NCBI GenBank assembly: GCA_900759105.1
Contig: CAAETY010000139.1
Span: 1-7,280, forward strand
Length of the DNA stretch: 7,280 nt
Source of the DNA: Peptococcaceae bacterium
GTDB taxonomy: Bacteria > Bacillota > Peptococcia > Peptococcales > Peptococcaceae
Reading direction: 5' to 3'
A program made the translations under genes and the position numbers. Position 1 is the stretch's first letter. The number at the start of each line of letters is the position of its first letter. The notes under the pieces were generated by a model. The model worked only from the letters and a program-made list of their open reading frames with translations, had not been told where the DNA came from and did no database searches. Below are positions 5,471-7,280 of the stretch, piece by piece.

Positions 5471-5537
5471 TCACGTCCTTCCTTCGACAGGCTGAGGGCC
5501 GGGTGGTGATATTTGTCATGGCCATTCTCTATTGGAC
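5471..5537 (-). promoter_or_regulatory. Conserved 5' untranslated block with ribosome binding site (M23 gene)
   Basis: Counterpart of 1474-1541, sharing AATAGAGAA, CATGACAAA, CCTCAGCC and AGGAAGGACGTGA in the same order. The Shine-Dalgarno AAGGACGTGA is at 5471-5480. It includes CGAAGGAAGGAC, eight bases of which (GAAGGAAG) are complementary to the pyrimidine-rich strand of the small RNA at 3315-3447. Confidence 0.6.
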
Positions 5538-5601
5538 ACCTGTCAAAATGAGCTATTAGTGGTCTTTTACTTTTGATTCTCATGGAATCTTATCATTCTA
5601 C

Positions 5602-5631
5602 ACTATATTACACGAAAAAAGGCTTTATTAA
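5602..5631 (-). promoter_or_regulatory. Sigma-70 type promoter of the M23 gene
   Basis: The -10 is TATAGT (5602-5607). With an 18-bp spacer the -35 candidate is TTAATA (5626-5631), in the same register as the promoter at 1614-1643. Flanking AAAACCTGTT and ACAGTTTTATGACAAT are also shared with that promoter. The predicted leader is about 130 nt. Confidence 0.6.
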
Positions 5632-5648
5632 CAGGTTTTCGGGTTGAT

Positions 5649-5665
5649 TGTCATAAAACTGTTAC
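5649..5665. promoter_or_regulatory. WalR-like direct repeat upstream of the M23 gene
   Basis: The plus strand reads TGTCAT-N5-TGTTAC. The second half fits TGTWAH fully and the first has one mismatch. It starts 42 bp upstream of the -10, exactly as at 1661. TGTCATAAAACTGTT is identical between the two promoters. Confidence 0.5.
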
Positions 5666-5691
5666 TGTGAAATTGTCATCGATATTACCAC

Positions 5692-5719
5692 AAAACGGCT
5701 TGGTTGAGGGATTTTGGAC
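5692..5719. repeat. Upstream imperfect inverted-repeat element (hydrolase set, copy 3)
   Basis: It begins AAAACGGCTTGGTTGAG and its first 26 bases match 24 of 26 with 2901-2926. The right arm (AGGGATTTT) is less complementary than in copy 2. It starts 85 bp upstream of the M23 -10. Weaker similarity continues further upstream of the gene (GTCGTTTTT near 5770 and near 2987). Confidence 0.5.
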
Positions 5720-5804
5720 ATCTTTTGGATATGTGTTCGGAATAAATGTTTGTTTTATTGTGAGATTATGTCGTTTTTGTGGAATTTTTCAGTTTTTTTC
5801 GCAC

Positions 5805-5833
5805 AAAAAAATACCCTCTTTTCGTGGAGGGAA
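5805..5833 (-). terminator. Possible terminator of the acyltransferase-like gene
   Basis: On the minus strand CCCTC and GAGGG form a short 5-bp stem with an 8-base loop, followed by TA and a run of seven T. It lies about 57 bases after the stop codon at 5890. The stem is weak, so confidence is moderate. No better terminator is seen before the M23 promoter. Confidence 0.5.
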
Positions 5834-5861
5834 GGCGAATGAGGGCGATATATAGTGATGC

Positions 5862-5878
5862 TGTCATTATTTTGTCAT
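5862..5878. promoter_or_regulatory. Exact TGTCAT-N5-TGTCAT direct repeat
   Basis: Both half-sites equal the TGTCAT half-site of the promoters at 1661 and 5649 and have the same 5-bp spacing. It sits 11 bases past the acyltransferase stop codon and about 255 bp upstream of the M23 -10, so it is not at a normal promoter distance. It may be a distal site or chance. Confidence 0.25.
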
Positions 5879-5889
5879 TTCTTGTTGTA

Positions 5890-6624
5890 TTATCTTGGGA
5901 GTCCCATAAAAAGATAACATAATACGAACAAAACAGGCTGGTGAATAAGATAAATAACGAGGGCATGACGGCCAATGGCAGATAGGGCAGGAATCCGAAT
6001 ACGAGCACTGCGTTTGCAGTTTGGACATTGCAAGAAGAGGCGATACAAATAGGTGCCGCACAGAAACACCGGGTACCAGGTGAGGATTGGATAATAGTCC
6101 ACAGTGGTAAAGTAGATTGGTTTTAAGCCAAATGGCACGCCAAGATAGGTGCTATAGATAATGTTTGGCAGTTCCCAGCCGGGGCCGATGATGCCAAATT
6201 GAATATCTTGCAAAAGAAAGTGCAAAATCAGCGTCAGTATCACCCCTGTGAGAGGAGCAAGGCGGCTTGTGAGGGGATTGAGCACGATTTGAATCAGAAT
6301 GGCGGCGCCGAGAAAGCTGAGAATACCAAACCAAATGGCGTGATTTGGCAGGAGCAACACGGAGATAAAGCTAATAATGATGCCGTACAAACTAAGCTTC
6401 ACACCGCGAGCAAGGTTGTGCTTTTTGCCCCATTCCCACGAAAATCCGGCAATGAGGATAAACGCCCAGCAGGTGCATTGCTGCCAGAAGCAAACCAATG
6501 GGTCGTTTATCCATTCCGCTTGCAAGCCATAGACGGTGTTGATGTCGTACAAAAGGTGATAGGCAACCATGCTCACAACAGCCAAGCCACGCAATGCATC
6601 AATGCCATGAAACCGTTCCGCCAT
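5890..6624 (-). CDS. Multi-pass membrane protein, heparan-alpha-glucosaminide N-acetyltransferase-like family (244 aa)
   Basis: Integral membrane protein with about seven hydrophobic segments, matching in motif order the bacterial HGSNAT_cat (DUF1624-type) family. Members are thought to move acyl groups across the membrane to a sugar or other acceptor, but the bacterial substrate is generally unknown. Visible signatures are IDALRG (8-13), YHLLYD (22-27, His23), LIAGFS after the second segment, WFGILSFLGAAIL near the middle, DYYPILTW before the penultimate segment, and IGRHALVIYLIHQP near the end. The length is typical of the short bacterial form. A GTG at 6633 is in frame, but it is part of the near-perfect Shine-Dalgarno AGGAGGTGA (6630-6638); ATG at 6624 is 5 nt beyond it. 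Alone in its transcription unit. A link to cell-wall glycan acylation is suggested only by the neighbouring hydrolases. Confidence 0.85.
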   Translation of the reverse strand: MAERFHGIDALRGLAVVSMVAYHLLYDINTVYGLQAEWINDPLVCFWQQCTCWAFILIAGFSWEWGKKHNLARGVKLSLYGIIISFISVLLLPNHAIWFGILSFLGAAILIQIVLNPLTSRLAPLTGVILTLILHFLLQDIQFGIIGPGWELPNIIYSTYLGVPFGLKPIYFTTVDYYPILTWYPVFLCGTYLYRLFLQCPNCKRSARIRIPALSAIGRHALVIYLIHQPVLFVLCYLFMGLPR

Positions 6625-6641
6625 ATGATTCACCTCCTATT

Positions 6642-6658
6642 GTACTATCTTTAGTATA
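6642..6658 (-). promoter_or_regulatory. Possible -10 box and small inverted repeat upstream of the acyltransferase gene
   Basis: TATACT (6653-6658) is a good -10, but the base pairs 17 bp upstream (CTATCA) are a poor -35. TACTA and TAGTA arms (6643-6656) overlap the predicted start region. A perfect TTGACA at 6690-6695 lies too far from this -10 and has only a weak -10 (TACACA) at 16 bp. The promoter is therefore unresolved. Confidence 0.3.
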
Positions 6659-6748
6659 GCGTTCTTGTGTGTAGTGATAGTATCGGAGATGTCAAAGGAA
6701 TGTGTAGAATGCAGTAGGCATGTGTCGGGTTTAATAAGTTTGAGGCGC

Positions 6749-6781
6749 AAAAAAGCCATCGGTTTTGAGGCCGATGGCTTT
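6749..6781 (-). terminator. Intrinsic terminator of the small protein gene
   Basis: On the minus strand AAAGCCATCGG pairs with CCGATGGCTTT (11 bp, 8-nt loop), followed by a run of six T. It begins 14 bases after the small gene's stop codon and separates it from the acyltransferase promoter. Confidence 0.9.
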
Positions 6782-6795
6782 CTGTGTACGTACTA

Positions 6796-6906
6796 TTACT
6801 TCGCGCGTCTATAGAGTGATATCGCTTTTTTCAATGTTTTTGTGGAGAATACCCAAGAAAATACAGCAAGTCCAAGGGCGGACAACTTCATTAATTTTTC
6901 TTTCAT
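6796..6906 (-). CDS. Small cationic, probably membrane-associated protein (36 aa)
   Basis: The reading frame begins MKEKLMKLSALGLAVFSW and ends with a basic tail LKKAISLYRRAK, then TAA. Residues 7-20 form one hydrophobic stretch, long enough for a short membrane segment or a membrane-surface helix. The C-terminal 14 residues carry six basic residues and none acidic. The gene signals are complete: Shine-Dalgarno AAGGAGGA (6914-6921) lies 7 nt from the ATG, and a strong terminator follows the stop. No clear promoter is visible before the B repeat at 6959, which ends about 50 bp upstream of the ATG. I do not recognise the family. A short membrane regulator or a type I toxin-like peptide are possible by composition only. 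Confidence 0.7.
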   Translation of the reverse strand: MKEKLMKLSALGLAVFSWVFSTKTLKKAISLYRRAK

Positions 6907-6958
6907 TTTTTATTCCTCCTTCAACATCATTGATTGTGTTATTGCTTTGCTTGCACTA

Positions 6959-7040
6959 CCCTTAGCCTCCTTCCATGTGGAAGGAGGGGGACCGCTTGCG
7001 GTGGAGGATAGAGAACTCGGTGGCTCGTTAGAGTACCTTG
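6959..7040 (+). repeat. Palindromic intergenic repeat, subfamily B (copy 3)
   Basis: Full B unit: CCTCCTTCC/GGAAGGAGG hairpin, ACCGC-TT-GCGGT stem, GGAGGATAGAGAACTC, ending TGGCTCGTTAGAGTACCTTGC. It is almost identical to the copy at 7199. It lies directly upstream of the small gene at 6796-6906. Confidence 0.85.
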
Positions 7041-7071
7041 CATTCGAATGCCCTACGTTGCACTACCCAGC

Positions 7072-7143
7072 CAATCAGCCGGACCCGGCGGCTATCACCC
7101 ACCACTGGCGTGGTCCCCCCTCTTTCAGAGAAAGAGGGCTTTT
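7072..7143 (+). repeat. Palindromic intergenic repeat, subfamily A (copy 5)
   Basis: A unit with AGCCG/CGGCT, a second stem in which both arms changed (ACCAC-TGGC-GTGGT), and the intact CCCTCTTTC/GAAAGAGGG hairpin plus CTTTT. The paired change from ACCGC/GCGGT to ACCAC/GTGGT is a compensatory substitution, supporting a selected or recently folded structure. Confidence 0.88.
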
Positions 7144-7198
7144 GCGTGCATCATTCACTGCTTTCTTGCATGAGCAATTCGTTACGCGGTTGCACGAC

Positions 7199-7280
7199 CC
7201 CTAGCCTCCTTCCATGTGGAAGGAGGGGGACCGCTTGCGGTGGAGGATAGAGAACTCGGTGGCTCGTTAGAGTACCTTGC
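7199..7280 (+). repeat. Palindromic intergenic repeat, subfamily B (copy 4, reaches window end)
   Basis: Nearly identical to the copy at 6959, including the TGGCTCGTTAGAGTACCTTGC end, where the window stops. B-A-B here mirrors B-A-A-B at 3621-4029. A further A unit may follow outside the window. Confidence 0.85.

Noticed and set aside
5667..5855. 62-codon plus-strand frame containing NGLVEGFW
   Set aside because: It covers the M23 upstream element and the acyltransferase terminator. The similar string near 2900 comes from the shared DNA element, not from coding conservation.
6690..6695. Perfect TTGACA upstream of the acyltransferase gene
   Set aside because: No acceptable -10 at 16-18 bp (TACACA at best), and the good TATACT is 31 bp away, so the pair does not form a standard promoter.

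Overview
The window reads as chromosomal DNA of a low-to-mid GC bacterium of the Bacillota. The secreted hydrolases with a copper-amine-oxidase-like stalk domain, the strong AGGAGG-type ribosome binding sites and the intergenic hairpin repeats fit a gut Negativicute or Clostridium relative. That placement is inference; no rRNA or marker gene is present.

All convincing protein genes lie on the minus strand. From high to low coordinates they are: a 36-residue small protein gene (6796-6906); a membrane acyltransferase-like gene of the heparan-alpha-glucosaminide N-acetyltransferase family (5890-6624); a secreted or lipid-anchored M23 peptidase (4151-5464); an NlpC/P60 endopeptidase (1846-2736); and a second NlpC/P60 endopeptidase (305-1468). 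Each appears monocistronic. Terminator hairpins follow all five, although the one after the acyltransferase is weak. Promoters are convincing only for the three hydrolases.

The three hydrolases form one paralogous set. The M23 protein and the NlpC/P60 protein at 305-1468 share nearly the same signal peptide, N-terminal linker, stalk domain and promoter, but carry different catalytic domains. The two NlpC/P60 proteins share nearly the same catalytic domain on different N-terminal halves. All three promoters have the same layout: a -10 box, a TGT-N8-TGT direct repeat 40-42 bp upstream of it that resembles WalR (YycF) sites, and a larger imperfect inverted repeat 85-97 bp upstream. This suggests a small co-regulated cell-wall-remodelling regulon.

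Between the M23 and the 1846-2736 gene lies a likely small structured RNA on the minus strand (about 3315-3447). It has a consensus promoter and a terminator, and its G-U wobble pairs are possible only on that strand.

Three blocks (1-211, 3621-4029, 6959-7280) are arrays of palindromic intergenic repeats. The units belong to two related subfamilies, A and B, set in opposite orientations.
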